Shown here: piece after piece, positions 45,770-54,556 of the stretch | Layout: each line of letters starts with the position of its first letter | How positions within the stretch are numbered: the stretch's first letter is position 1 | Assembly: GCF_001261715.1 (NCBI RefSeq) | Contig: NZ_CVRU01000083.1 | Location: forward strand, 34,432 to 98,431 | Direction: 5' to 3' | From: Dysgonomonas sp. HGC4 | Lineage (GTDB): Bacteria > Bacteroidota > Bacteroidia > Bacteroidales > Dysgonomonadaceae | Length of the DNA: 64,000 bases | Notes under the pieces: model-generated | Database searches by the model: none | Seen by the model: the letters and a program-made list of their open reading frames with translations, nothing else | What the model was told of the DNA's origin: nothing | Position numbers and translations under genes: made by a program

Positions 45770-46389
45770 TCGGTGGATGTTTCACTTCCTTCAATGTGTA
45801 AACTGTCTAGGGAAGTGTCGCTTCCATTGCCATTTCCTACTTTCAAGGTTACGGTTGAGCCCTTTGGTATTTTTTGCCCACCTTTAAGCGGAGTACCTTT
45901 GTATTCAACACCATAAACTAAATCTTGAAATTCGGATGGAACAGAAACTATATTAATTTGATAAATTCCTAATGCATTAAGCAGTGTTTCTGCCTGTCTT
46001 AAAGAAGCGTCTTCCAGATCGGGAATTGCTACCAAAGGTTCGTTTTTAGCTTGTATTGTGAGGTATATTGTACGCCCGTGTTTTACACTGGATTTTCCAC
46101 TTGGGATTTGTTCTAGAATAGCTCCGGGTACACCGTCTTTTTGAAAAAGAGAGTCTACTATTTCGTATCTTAAGTTTTTCGCAGCAATCATAGCCGCTGC
46201 ATCTTCAATTTGTAGTCCTTTCAAATCAGGAACTTCTATTGCCTGATCGTGGCGAGTGTATTTATTGACAAAAAAAAGCGTAATTCCGATAAGAACAATT
46301 GCAATGACAATCATTGCTGCTATGTTCTTTACGTATGTATTACTAATTACTTTTTTTAGAAAACTATTTGTTCCTTTATCTTTTCCCAT
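45766..46389 (-). CDS. PASTA-domain membrane protein without kinase domain
   Basis: 207 residues. A short cytoplasmic segment, one membrane helix (about 21-44), then two to three PASTA repeats: VPDLKGLQIEDAAAMIAAKNLRYEIV, IPDLEDASLRQAETLLNALGI and a third ending VTLKVGNG. PASTA domains are known from PknB/StkP kinases and PBP2x, where they bind uncrosslinked peptidoglycan or organise division proteins. Here there is no kinase or transpeptidase domain. The operon with rluD and ddl suggests a link to the cell wall (inference). First gene of the operon. Confidence 0.85.
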   Translation of the reverse strand: MGKDKGTNSFLKKVISNTYVKNIAAMIVIAIVLIGITLFFVNKYTRHDQAIEVPDLKGLQIEDAAAMIAAKNLRYEIVDSLFQKDGVPGAILEQIPSGKSSVKHGRTIYLTIQAKNEPLVAIPDLEDASLRQAETLLNALGIYQINIVSVPSEFQDLVYGVEYKGTPLKGGQKIPKGSTVTLKVGNGNGSDTSLDSLHIEGSETSTE

Positions 46390-46419
46390 CGTATCTCTAA
46401 AATCTCATGTTCTGAACTG

Positions 46420-46427
46420 CAAAAGTA
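46420..46427 (-). promoter_or_regulatory. -7 element for the PASTA-rluD-ddl operon
   Basis: TACTTTTG on the minus strand, about 30 bases before the start codon. No clear TTTG at -33. Confidence 0.45.
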
Positions 46428-46475
46428 TTAAAAAAAAGACATGTAAGTTATAGCTTTTGTATTTTTTAGTAAACG

Positions 46476-46509
46476 AAAAGGATAATCTATTAGAATAGAC
46501 TATCCTTTT
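46476..46509 (-). terminator. Terminator after the Lrp-like gene
   Basis: AAAAGGATA/TATCCTTTT with an inner TCTAT/ATAGA pairing; A and T runs flank both sides, so it may work in either direction. It insulates the Lrp gene from the PASTA operon promoter. Confidence 0.8.
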
Positions 46510-46536
46510 TGTTTTATCTGAGTGTATATGTGTATG

Positions 46537-47001
46537 TTACTCAGGCTTTGTGATCGGAATCTGGCGTTTTACTCCTTGACTCAAAGAAATCATTGTTTCG
46601 GTTGCTACAACACCGGGTATCTCCTGTATTTTATTATTCAAGAGCTCCATTAAATGTTCGTTATCCTTAGCATATAATTTAACCAAAATAGTATAAGGTC
46701 CTGTTGTAAAGTGAGACTCTACTACCTCAGGTATCTTATCAAGTTCAGGTATTACAGTTTTATACATCGATCCTTTTTCTAATTTTACACCGATATATGT
46801 ACATGTATTATAGCCTAAAACTTTAGGGTTGATAATATATCCTGATCCTACGATTACTTTCATTTCGATCATTCGCTGTACACGTTGATGTATAGCTGCT
46901 CTGGATACACCACATTCTAGGGCAACATCTTTGAATGGAATCCTTGCATTCTGCGAAATAATTTCGAGAATCTTTTTGTCAAGTTTATCAATCTTTTCCA
47001 T
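46537..47001 (-). CDS. Lrp/AsnC family transcriptional regulator
   Basis: 154 residues. N-terminal winged helix-turn-helix (about 5-55: LDKKILEIISQNARIPFKDVALECGVSRAAIHQRVQRM). C-terminal RAM ligand-binding domain (about 70-150) with YTILVKLYAKDNEHLMELL. Such proteins sense amino acids and form octamers. Length is normal. It has its own -7 element (TATATTTG at 47030-47037, minus) and terminator, so it is monocistronic. Its ligand and targets cannot be told from the sequence. Confidence 0.92.
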   Translation of the reverse strand: MEKIDKLDKKILEIISQNARIPFKDVALECGVSRAAIHQRVQRMIEMKVIVGSGYIINPKVLGYNTCTYIGVKLEKGSMYKTVIPELDKIPEVVESHFTTGPYTILVKLYAKDNEHLMELLNNKIQEIPGVVATETMISLSQGVKRQIPITKPE

Positions 47002-47386
47002 ATTCTTTCTTTTTATTCTATTTATGTGTCAAATATAGTAGTATTTTTTTAGCTACGTATTTTTTTAGGAGAAAAAATGGCTCTTTTGCTAGCATATTAT
47101 TAAAATAATACGGCTTTATCGCATTGTAAAATGTAAGATAGGGTCATTTAAACTAAACTATATCTTTTTTTGCTCATTTATTTCTTGATATTGTGCTTGG
47201 TAAATTTCGCATTGTTAATTTAAAAGTATATTTTCGCACACAAATTAACCTTGGATAAGGTTTTTTAATAAAATATTTAAAATTGTCGTTTGATAATTGA
47301 GCCTTATTTCCGAAACATTAATAATTTATCACATACTAATTAATAACTGATTATATACTATTCACTACTAATAACAACAAAGCTCA
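47002..47386. other. AT-rich divergent intergenic region
   Basis: 385 bases between the Lrp-like gene and the coiled-coil lipoprotein gene. It holds the -7 element of the Lrp gene (47030-47037, minus strand, perfect TATATTTG). For the plus strand, a TATATTTTCG-like stretch near 47228 is a weak promoter candidate that would give a long leader of about 150 bases. An Lrp target site here would be plausible but none is recognisable. Confidence 0.4.
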
Positions 47387-49156
47387 ATGAAAAAAATTAA
47401 GATTTATGTTTCGGCACTGATGGTGCTAGGAGGTTCCTTTGCGTTTACGTCATGCGTAGATGATAACGAATCGTCAAGTGTAAAGGAAGTTAGAGAGGCT
47501 TATGCAAATCAGCTAAAGGCTCAGGCTGAATTATTGAAAGCTCAGCTAGAAGCTGATAAGATAAAGGGGGCTGTTGAGGTCTTATTAATGGAGGCTCAAG
47601 TAGAGCAGGTGAAAAGCCAGACTAAACTAAATGAGGCTAATGCTGCTTTAGCAATTGCGCAAACTGAAGGAGAGAAGAAGAAAGCTGAATCGGATCAATT
47701 GATTGCAGCTGAAGAACTGAAAAGCCTTCAAGCAAAAGTTAAGTATGAACTTGAAGAGTATAAGTATAAACTTGAACAGGTTCAGATTGTAGCTGAGATT
47801 GAAATGTTGAAGCTTAAAGCTGAATTGGATAAAGCTAAAAATCAACAGGATGAAGTTCTTAATAAAGCTGTAAATGATTATAAGGTTTACATCGGAGAAG
47901 TAAATTTACTTAAAAAGACATTGGCTCAGGCAGAATTAAACTTAGCCTATGATAAAGCAGTATTGGCAGATCTGAAGATAACAACAGAAGCAAACACAGA
48001 AGCAAGTATTCGTCTATATAATGATTGGATTGTAAATCTGGAATCTAGAATAGCAAATGATAAGAAACGAATAGCTTCATGGAATCAGATATTAACAAAT
48101 GTTGATGCTGCGAAACTTGAAAAAGAGATAGCTGAAAAGACCAAAGAATACGATGCTCTTTTGATTAAGCAGGCTACACTATATAAGGAGTATAATGCTG
48201 CTCAAGCCAAATTTGCAAATGGAGCAAGGAAAGATCTTGTCGATTTTCAAGATTTAGTAGGTAAGAATAGCACTTGGAATTCGATGCCTTATAATATGAC
48301 TTATTATTCGATAGAAGAAATAAATGCAACTATAACCGAGACCACAAAAAATATTGCTGCTTATAAAACACAGATAGAGCAGAAAAATGCAGATGTAGCT
48401 AAATACAGAGCGAAAACGGCAACATTATATACTACTCTCAAGAGCACAGAGGCCGAAAAAGACAAACTTTATGCTTTGTATGATGAAGCCAGAAGTGCAT
48501 ACTATAACGATTGGTCTACTGCTAATTATAATAAAATGAATGCTGCTTACGATAAGTATCAAGCAGCATATAATACTTATAATAACGCGTCAAGCGCCTA
48601 TTCTTCTAATCAAAGCATGATCAGTAATTTAGAATACAATATTTCGGATTTGCAGTATTCATTGAATTCGACTCAAAATTCATTGACCAAGGCTAATAAC
48701 CAGAAAGCGGCTTACGGTGGAGATGCAAACAAAGCTACAAAATTAGCAGAGGCTTATATTGTTGCCGAAAAGATCTATAATGCAGCTTATACCGCACATG
48801 TAAACAATCGAAATGAAGTGTATAGTATGTCAGCTTATATTCAGGAGTTAACTACTATATATTATAGTGGAGATCTGATATATCCTGGAGGTAATAGCAT
48901 TTGGACAAGTTCATTAGAGCAAGTGAAAGCGAGAATAAAAGAACTTGAAGCTAATGTTGTTAATAATGAAGCTAGTTTAGCTCAGTATAAGAGAGATATT
49001 ACCAATGCTAAAGAGTTGAATAAACGTGCTCTTGCTGAACTTGATCAAAAAATCAAAAATGCAGATGCTGAAATTGCTACTCTAAAAACATTGCTTCCAA
49101 TTGCTGAAAAACAGGCTAGTGATGCCAAAGCGATTATTGATGTACGTATGAAATAA
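47387..49156 (+). CDS. Coiled-coil lipoprotein of unknown function
   Basis: 589 residues. Signal peptide with lipobox-like FTSC (Cys23), followed by an acidic linker VDDNESSS, which resembles a surface or outer-membrane lipoprotein start. Residues 31-200 are an almost unbroken Ala/Glu/Lys/Leu-rich helix with heptad character. Further coiled coils cover about 230-275, 310-375, 420-445 and 505-585. Between them are Tyr/Asn-rich stretches (SAYYNDWSTANYNKMNAAYDKYQAAYN). Glycine and proline are nearly absent. The gene is 17 bases upstream of a beta-barrel gene, so they form an operon. It could be a long rod-like spacer or tether. No known family is recognised. Confidence 0.75.
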   Translation: MKKIKIYVSALMVLGGSFAFTSCVDDNESSSVKEVREAYANQLKAQAELLKAQLEADKIKGAVEVLLMEAQVEQVKSQTKLNEANAALAIAQTEGEKKKAESDQLIAAEELKSLQAKVKYELEEYKYKLEQVQIVAEIEMLKLKAELDKAKNQQDEVLNKAVNDYKVYIGEVNLLKKTLAQAELNLAYDKAVLADLKITTEANTEASIRLYNDWIVNLESRIANDKKRIASWNQILTNVDAAKLEKEIAEKTKEYDALLIKQATLYKEYNAAQAKFANGARKDLVDFQDLVGKNSTWNSMPYNMTYYSIEEINATITETTKNIAAYKTQIEQKNADVAKYRAKTATLYTTLKSTEAEKDKLYALYDEARSAYYNDWSTANYNKMNAAYDKYQAAYNTYNNASSAYSSNQSMISNLEYNISDLQYSLNSTQNSLTKANNQKAAYGGDANKATKLAEAYIVAEKIYNAAYTAHVNNRNEVYSMSAYIQELTTIYYSGDLIYPGGNSIWTSSLEQVKARIKELEANVVNNEASLAQYKRDITNAKELNKRALAELDQKIKNADAEIATLKTLLPIAEKQASDAKAIIDVRMK

Positions 49157-49173
49157 ATAAAAACAGAGAAATA

Positions 49174-49923
49174 ATGAAAAAAATATTTAGTTCTATTGTG
49201 TTTTTATTTATCGGGTTTGGGAGTGTGTTATCTGCTCAGGAAGATGTAGCTAATTATGCACCCGAAAAAGGAGATGTTATGCTTTCAGTCAATTTTGGAG
49301 TAGGTTCTTATATTGGGATGTCTGCGCCAAAACCAAATCTATCTGAATATACTCTTTCTGCGCCCATGTCTGCTTGGTTTGATAAAAAGCCAATTTTAGA
49401 TGTTGAAGCAAAATTGTTTGTTTCAGATGATTGGGCACTAAAGCTTACAGGAGGATTTACTTATAGTAATAATCCAGGGTATAGCGAAGTTGTAGGGACT
49501 GTAGGGATAGAATCGGGGTCAGGGTCAATACCAACTTACAAAGCTGTACCGAATAGCGATAATATTCAGTATGCTATTGGATTAGGTGCCGATCGTTATT
49601 ATGCATCTAGGAGTGATCGTTTGTTCATCCGCTTTGGAGGAGAAGTAGGTTTTGCTTATGGTAAAGTGACAGCTAAGGCTGACAGCCAAGAGTATATGGG
49701 GGCTTCTATTGCCGAAGCGTATGGTTTTCGCATAGCTCCAGTATGCGGATTCGACTATTTCTTTGATAAATTGTTGTTTGTAGGTGTGGATGTACGTCCC
49801 GTGGCTTACCAATACACAGTTTATAAAGAACGCCCTCAAGCAGGATTAGGTAATTTATCTTCTGATAATCATACTTTCTCGTTTATCTCACAACCGATGA
49901 TAAAGTTGGGGATTAAATTTTAA
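49174..49923 (+). CDS. Outer-membrane beta-barrel protein
   Basis: 249 residues. Signal peptide (1-21, ending LSAQ), then alternating amphipathic strands (MLSVNFGVGSYIG, WALKLTGGFTYS, RLFIRFGGEVGFAYG, MIKLGIKF) and a terminal Phe, the usual signal for BAM insertion. Size suggests an 8- to 10-stranded barrel. A glycine/serine-rich loop VGIESGSGSIPTYK is probably exposed. Co-transcribed with the coiled-coil lipoprotein, and the two probably form a complex (inference). A terminator follows directly. Confidence 0.78.
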   Translation: MKKIFSSIVFLFIGFGSVLSAQEDVANYAPEKGDVMLSVNFGVGSYIGMSAPKPNLSEYTLSAPMSAWFDKKPILDVEAKLFVSDDWALKLTGGFTYSNNPGYSEVVGTVGIESGSGSIPTYKAVPNSDNIQYAIGLGADRYYASRSDRLFIRFGGEVGFAYGKVTAKADSQEYMGASIAEAYGFRIAPVCGFDYFFDKLLFVGVDVRPVAYQYTVYKERPQAGLGNLSSDNHTFSFISQPMIKLGIKF

Positions 49924-49943
49924 AGAAGAGATTGATCTATCAT

Positions 49944-49980
49944 AAAAAAAGAGACTGATATATATCAGTCTCTTTTTTTA
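49944..49980. terminator. Bidirectional terminator
   Basis: AGAGACTGATA/TATCAGTCTCT with an A run and a T run: a near-perfect palindrome between the barrel gene (plus) and the FKBP gene (minus). Confidence 0.88.
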
Positions 49981-49996
49981 TGAAGTTTTCGAAAAA

Positions 49997-51001
49997 TTAT
50001 TTTTCGATGCTCACTAATTCAATATCAAAGATAAGAGTTGAGAATGGAGCGATAGAACCAGCTTGTTGTGCACCGTATGCTAGGTCGTAAGGGATGTATA
50101 AAGTCCATTTTGAACCTGCAGGCATTAATTGAAGAGCTTCTGTCCATCCTTTGATTACTTGACCAACGCCAAATACAACAGGATCTTTACCTTCGTTAGT
50201 TTCAAACACAGTACCATCAATCAATGATCCTTTGTAGAATACCTTAACTCTATCGCTAGCAGTTGGTATTGCACCTGTACCTTGTTTTACTACTTTGTAT
50301 TGAAGACCACTAGGAAGTGCTACAACGCCATCTTTAGCTTTGTTTTCTTCTAGAAATTTATTAGCCGCTTCGATTTGAGGACCGTTTTGTTTCTTAAGTT
50401 CTTCTTCTTGTTTAGCTTGAGCTTTAGCTTGAGAAGCCATCATTTTACCTTGAACTATTTCAGTTGCATTTTCAATAGCAAGTTTTTCATGTTTCAGAGA
50501 GTTAAGTAAACCTGCAAGTAAAGCTGATTTATTAACTTGTGCCGAATCTAATACTTGATTTTGGAAACCTTCAGTCATTTGTTTTAGTTGGCTTCCGATT
50601 TGAAGACCGCTAAAATATGCATCTTGATCTTTGCTATTGCTGTTGAAGCTTTCGCTTAATCCTTTGATGAATTGAACTAGGTTCTTAGAGTTAGCTTTGT
50701 TTAAAGAATCTATTTTTGAAACTAGAGCTTTTTCAAGTTGAGCTTTTTTTGCAGGATCTGCTTCTGCAGCAATACGTTGTCCTTCTACTGCTTTGAACAT
50801 AGCAGTGTCTTGGATCACGCCTAGTTGTGATAGATACTGATTTAGTCCACCTTCTGATAGTTGTACTCCATAAGCATAAGAAAGAGAATCAACCTCAGTC
50901 TTTAAGGTTGCATTAGGAGTGCCGGCGCCTCCTTGACAAGAAACAGCCATTGTACCAATAGCAGCAATTGCACTAAGTGCAAGGATTTGAAATTTTTTCA
51001 T
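49997..51001 (-). CDS. FKBP-type peptidyl-prolyl isomerase, Mip-like lipoprotein
   Basis: 334 residues. N-terminal signal with AVSC (Cys22), predicting a lipoprotein. A helical dimerisation domain (about 35-225, with two segments of [14 protein letters not shown] and [15 protein letters not shown] type) precedes the FKBP domain (about 240-334) with [37 protein letters not shown]. It is longer than E. coli FkpA (270) because the helical part is duplicated. It catalyses prolyl isomerisation in the periplasm. It follows a shorter FKBP gene by 26 bases; the pair is probably one operon. Confidence 0.9.
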   Translation of the reverse strand: MKKFQILALSAIAAIGTMAVSCQGGAGTPNATLKTEVDSLSYAYGVQLSEGGLNQYLSQLGVIQDTAMFKAVEGQRIAAEADPAKKAQLEKALVSKIDSLNKANSKNLVQFIKGLSESFNSNSKDQDAYFSGLQIGSQLKQMTEGFQNQVLDSAQVNKSALLAGLLNSLKHEKLAIENATEIVQGKMMASQAKAQAKQEEELKKQNGPQIEAANKFLEENKAKDGVVALPSGLQYKVVKQGTGAIPTASDRVKVFYKGSLIDGTVFETNEGKDPVVFGVGQVIKGWTEALQLMPAGSKWTLYIPYDLAYGAQQAGSIAPFSTLIFDIELVSIEK

Positions 51002-51027
51002 TTGAAAAATTAATTATGATTTAATTA

Positions 51028-51612
51028 TTATACAATATCCAATACTTCTACTTCGAATACTAATGCAGAGTTAGGTTCGATAGATTGTCCAGCTCCAGCT
51101 TTGCCATAAGCAAGATCAGCAGGTATAAACAATTTCCATTTTGAACCTACGGGCATTAATTGAAGAGCTTCTACCCAACCTTTGATTACTTGATTTACAC
51201 CAAAAGTAGCAGGTGTGCCACGTTGTACGCTACTGTCAAATACAGTACCATCGATAAGTGTACCGTGGTAGTGACATTTTACCTGATCGGTAGCTTGTGG
51301 AAGTTTACCTTCTCCTTTAGTGATGATTTCGTATTGTAATCCGCTAGGAAGAGTTACTACTTCTGGGCGTTTTTTGTTGATTTCTAAGAATTCTTGACCA
51401 GCTTTTTCGTTGATGTCAAGTTTTTCTGCTTGTAGATTTGTAAAGTAGTCATTAATAACGCTCTTAGCTTCGTCGTAGCTCATAGATGGTTGATTATCGT
51501 TTAATACATCTGCAAGTGCTTTAGCAAATACTTCGATGTCGATTTTTTTGATACCTGAGCTTAAAAAATTGTTTCCAATACTAAGTCCTAAAGCGTAGCT
51601 TATTTTATCCAT
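51028..51612 (-). CDS. FKBP-type peptidyl-prolyl isomerase, FklB-like
   Basis: 194 residues without a signal peptide, so cytoplasmic. Short N-terminal helical dimerisation region (MDKISYALGLSIGNNFLSSGI) and a C-terminal FKBP domain with GTVFDSSVQRGTPATFGVNQVIKGWVEALQLMPVGSKW. It is about 50 percent identical by eye to the FKBP domain of the next gene, showing a local duplication with one exported and one cytoplasmic copy. A -7 element TATTTTTG lies at 51678-51685 (minus). Confidence 0.9.
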   Translation of the reverse strand: MDKISYALGLSIGNNFLSSGIKKIDIEVFAKALADVLNDNQPSMSYDEAKSVINDYFTNLQAEKLDINEKAGQEFLEINKKRPEVVTLPSGLQYEIITKGEGKLPQATDQVKCHYHGTLIDGTVFDSSVQRGTPATFGVNQVIKGWVEALQLMPVGSKWKLFIPADLAYGKAGAGQSIEPNSALVFEVEVLDIV

Positions 51613-51775
51613 TGTTTTTCTATTATTCGGGATTTTCCTTTTTATACCCTACGTTGATTTCTGATTTTATAATCTTGCAAAAATAACTCTTTTAGCGATA
51701 TTTTATCTAACTTTCATGCTTGAAAATCAAAGATCTTCGTGATTTATTTGTTAAATCTTATAAAAAATATTTGAA

Positions 51776-52486
51776 GTGAAAAATATTGTTGTTTTAACAG
51801 GGGCAGGAATGAGTGCCGAAAGTGGAATTGCAACCTTTAGAGACTCAGGTGGATTATGGGCACAACATCGTGTAGAGGATGTGGCTACACCCGAGGGTTT
51901 CCAAAGAAATCCTCAATTAGTTTTAGATTTTTATAATAAAAGAAGGAGGGAGTCTTTATTAGCTAAACCTAATAGAGGGCATATAGGGTTGGCTGAAATG
52001 GAACAAGAGTACAATGTGCAGATTATAACCCAGAATGTAGATAATTTGCATGAAAAAGCGGGAAGCTCTAGTGTTATTCATTTACATGGCGAATTGATGA
52101 AAGCCAGATCTTCAATAAATCCTTATAAGGTTTATCCTTTAGATCCTGATAATCCCGATATAAGTGTAGATGATAAGTGTGATGATGGGTCTCCACTTCG
52201 TCCGTATATAGTTTGGTTTGGAGAGGCTGTGCCATTAATGACCGAAGCTGAGGAGATTGTAAGAAGAGCAGATGCTTTGGTTGTTATAGGAACTTCTTTG
52301 AATGTGTATCCTGCAGCAGGACTTATTAATTATGTATATGCCGAAACTCCTATTTATGTAATAGACCCGAATGATGTATCGGTTTCTCGAGGTAGAGTGC
52401 ATTTTATACGTAAGGGTGCATCGGAAGGTGTAGCTGAATTGAGAGATCTGCTTAAAGAGCAATTTGGACATAATAAAAATAAGTAA
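51776..52486 (+). CDS. Sir2-family NAD-dependent deacylase, CobB-like, without zinc cysteines
   Basis: 236 residues, GTG start. It should remove acyl groups from lysine using NAD+. NAD-binding GAGMSAESGIATFRD (9-23), TQNVDNLHEKAG (85-96) and catalytic His104 in LHGE are intact. Tyr53 and Arg56 in FYNKRRRE match the pair that gives SIRT5/CobB desuccinylase activity. The zinc ribbon, two CxxC pairs in E. coli CobB, is gone: between His104 and LRPYIVWFGE only Cys135 remains and the segment is RSSINPYKVYPLDPDNPD. It is divergent from the FKBP genes and 17 bases from the convergent DUF4834 gene. Confidence 0.9.
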   Translation: MKNIVVLTGAGMSAESGIATFRDSGGLWAQHRVEDVATPEGFQRNPQLVLDFYNKRRRESLLAKPNRGHIGLAEMEQEYNVQIITQNVDNLHEKAGSSSVIHLHGELMKARSSINPYKVYPLDPDNPDISVDDKCDDGSPLRPYIVWFGEAVPLMTEAEEIVRRADALVVIGTSLNVYPAAGLINYVYAETPIYVIDPNDVSVSRGRVHFIRKGASEGVAELRDLLKEQFGHNKNK

Positions 52487-52503
52487 TAAGTATTAACTTC
52501 TGC

Positions 52504-52746
52504 TTATTTTACTTCTTCGTAATCAATGTATTCGCCTTCTTCTTTGCTAAATACTTTTTGATGATTATTCTCTGTATGTGATCGTTGATCTTGCTGATCG
52601 TCGTATCTATTATTATGAGCTGATCTACTGTTATTGAAACCGCTTGTTTGCTTGGTAAACAAACGCACAAATCTCAATACAAAAGCTCCGATCAAGCCTA
52701 TGATTGCAAAGAATACTACTAATATAAATAAAAAGAAACTTCCCAT
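52504..52746 (-). CDS. DUF4834-like small membrane protein
   Basis: 80 residues. One hydrophobic segment (about 3-27, FLFILVVFFAIIGLIGAFVLRFVRLF), then a polar Asn/Gln/Asp-rich cytoplasmic tail ending EEGEYIDYEEV. This pattern fits the DUF4834 family of Bacteroidota; function unknown. Tyr residues in the acidic C-terminus could be modified, but nothing shows that. Convergent with the sirtuin gene. Confidence 0.65.
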   Translation of the reverse strand: MGSFFLFILVVFFAIIGLIGAFVLRFVRLFTKQTSGFNNSRSAHNNRYDDQQDQRSHTENNHQKVFSKEEGEYIDYEEVK

Positions 52747-52833
52747 TTAGTATTTTACTAAGTTTACATTAAATGTTTATTGCTCTATTTTAATATTATA
52801 ACCTTCTTTTTCGGTTATTGTTTAGCAAAGCAA

Positions 52834-52853
52834 TAAAAGGCTTATGACCTTTT
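52834..52853 (+). repeat. Dispersed palindrome, copy 4 (degenerate)
   Basis: TAAAAGGCTTATGACCTTTT; arms AAAGG/CCTTT with the GACC half conserved. 160 bases from copy 5 in the same gap between the DUF4834 and pssA genes. Confidence 0.35.
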
Positions 52854-53009
52854 TTTAATCTATGAATGTAAATATACAATGAATACCGATTCAATAAAAA
52901 GCTTTTTGGAATATTTAACGACCTATTACCAATTCTAAGTAATTTCAACTCTTTAGTAATATAGCCTCTGTTTGTAGCAAATTGTCCTTCTTATGCTCAT
53001 CAAAGAGAT

Positions 53010-53030
53010 AAAAAGGTCTGAGGTCTTAAG
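53010..53030 (+). repeat. Dispersed palindrome, copy 5
   Basis: AAAAAGGTCTGAGGTCTTAA. It overlaps the pssA stop codon, whose TAA is read from the motif's TTA, as at copy 3. In the pssA direction it is followed by TTTTTAT. Confidence 0.5.
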
Positions 53031-53736
53031 GTTGCTTTAAGAATTTAGAAGTTGTTGCAGATAGTATTATGTAAAGTATTATCCCTGCCGAAATACCCAA
53101 TACTCCCCAGAAGGAAATGGCTATTATCATAAAAAGAGCTAGAACGTATCGTAGCTCGTTTCCTCTTAGCTTCAGGCTCTTTATTTTTAAAGAGAACATC
53201 GGGATTTCCGCCGTTAGTAGAAGAGAAAATATAATAACAAGAGCTATTATCGGATAGAAACTTATTGTTTGAGTAAACTCGTCTCTTACACTAATTCCAT
53301 AGCAGAAACTAATCCAGAAAAGAGCATTAGCCGGAGTTGGTAATCCAATGAATGATGTAGATTGGCGCTCATCTATATTGAATTTTGCCAATCGGAGTGC
53401 TGAAAATATAACCAAAAGAAAACTGATAAATGGTATATATTCGGCAATTGAGCAATCAAGAGTAGCGAGTACAGGTGAATCTGATAGAAATCTGAATACA
53501 ACAAGGGCCGGTGCTACTCCAAAGCTAACCATATCAGCTAAAGAATCTAATTCTTTGCCGATTGGCGAATAAGCCTTAAGGATTCTAGCTGCAAACCCAT
53601 CAAAAAAATCAAATATCGCAGCAATTATAACCCATATAACAACCCATAGATAATTACCATTGAATGCCATAACGCATGCTATGCAGCCCGAAAGGACATT
53701 CATTGATGTAAGTAAATTGGGGATATGTTTTTTCAT
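53026..53736 (-). CDS. pssA: CDP-diacylglycerol--serine O-phosphatidyltransferase
   Basis: 236 residues with about seven membrane helices. It makes phosphatidylserine from CDP-diacylglycerol and serine in the inner membrane. The CDP-alcohol phosphotransferase motif is complete: Asp46-Gly47, Ala50-Arg51, Gly60, Asp64 and Asp68. IPNLLTSMNVLSGC at the start is typical of the Bacillus/Bacteroidota type. The start overlaps the psd stop by 4 bases. Confidence 0.94.
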   Translation of the reverse strand: MKKHIPNLLTSMNVLSGCIACVMAFNGNYLWVVIWVIIAAIFDFFDGFAARILKAYSPIGKELDSLADMVSFGVAPALVVFRFLSDSPVLATLDCSIAEYIPFISFLLVIFSALRLAKFNIDERQSTSFIGLPTPANALFWISFCYGISVRDEFTQTISFYPIIALVIIFSLLLTAEIPMFSLKIKSLKLRGNELRYVLALFMIIAISFWGVLGISAGIILYIILSATTSKFLKQP

Positions 53737-54407
53737 GCGTTGTTTTGTAGAGGTAATTCGCCTATTACTGTTTGATTACCTGTAACTTTTTGATCCAGAG
53801 TTACATTTATTTTAGTGTCAAGTGGTAGAAATAAATCAACACGTGATCCTAATTTAATGAAACCCATGTGCTCATCAATATGTGCTTCATAGCCTTCGTC
53901 AGGATATGTTACAATTCGTTTAGCCATAGCACCTGCTATTTGACGCATAAGTATTTCTACACCATCTTCGCGTCTAATAACAACAGTGGAGCGTTCGTTT
54001 TCTGTGCTCGACTTTGGTAAGTATGCAGCTTGAAAACGTCCGTTATGATGTTTCTTCAATATAACAGTACCATTAATTGGATACCAATTGGCATGCACAT
54101 TTAATGGAGACATGAATACGGATACTTGTAATCTGCTATCTTTAAAATATTCGGGCTCGAATACCTCTTCTATGGCAACAATTTTCCCATCGGCGGGAGC
54201 AACAATAGAATTGACCATATCACCTGTAAAGCGACGGTATGGGCTTCTGTAAAAATTGAGTACGATAAAGAAAAAAGTAACAGATGCACCTAATATTAAA
54301 AAGGTGAATAAGTTTTTTCCAAAAAAGTAAACCAAACTACCATTGAGTACCAATAGTATGCAGATTAGTATTGCTAGTTCGCTGCGCCCTTCGTGATGGA
54401 GCTTCAT
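53733..54407 (-). CDS. psd: Phosphatidylserine decarboxylase
   Basis: 224 residues. It decarboxylates phosphatidylserine to phosphatidylethanolamine with a pyruvoyl group made by self-cleavage. The cleavage site is Gly187-Ser188 in IKLGSRVDLF. It is the short PSD-A-like form with two N-terminal membrane helices (about 10-52). SPLNVHANWYPINGTV carries the conserved His residues. It is coupled to pssA by a 4-base overlap; together they form the PE branch. Confidence 0.95.
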   Translation of the reverse strand: MKLHHEGRSELAILICILLVLNGSLVYFFGKNLFTFLILGASVTFFFIVLNFYRSPYRRFTGDMVNSIVAPADGKIVAIEEVFEPEYFKDSRLQVSVFMSPLNVHANWYPINGTVILKKHHNGRFQAAYLPKSSTENERSTVVIRREDGVEILMRQIAGAMAKRIVTYPDEGYEAHIDEHMGFIKLGSRVDLFLPLDTKINVTLDQKVTGNQTVIGELPLQNNA

Positions 54408-54503
54408 CGTTTAAATATATATTCGTTATTATTTAGCCTTCCAACAAGCAAAAATATTCTTATTTGCTGACATGGCAAAACATTATTTGCTTTTTCAAAA
54501 ATA

Positions 54504-54541
54504 AAGATTGGGTTCAGTAATAGAATTACGAACCCAATCTT
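54504..54541 (-). terminator. Terminator after prs
   Basis: AAGATTGGGTTC/GAACCCAATCTT, a perfect 12-bp stem with a 14-base loop and then TATTTTTG on the minus strand, shortly after the prs stop. Confidence 0.9.
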
Positions 54542-54556
54542 ATTATATTTGTTGGT

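Noticed and set aside
45766..46389. Serine/threonine kinase gene (PknB type)
   Set aside because: Only PASTA repeats and one membrane helix are encoded; no kinase motifs are present in or next to the gene.
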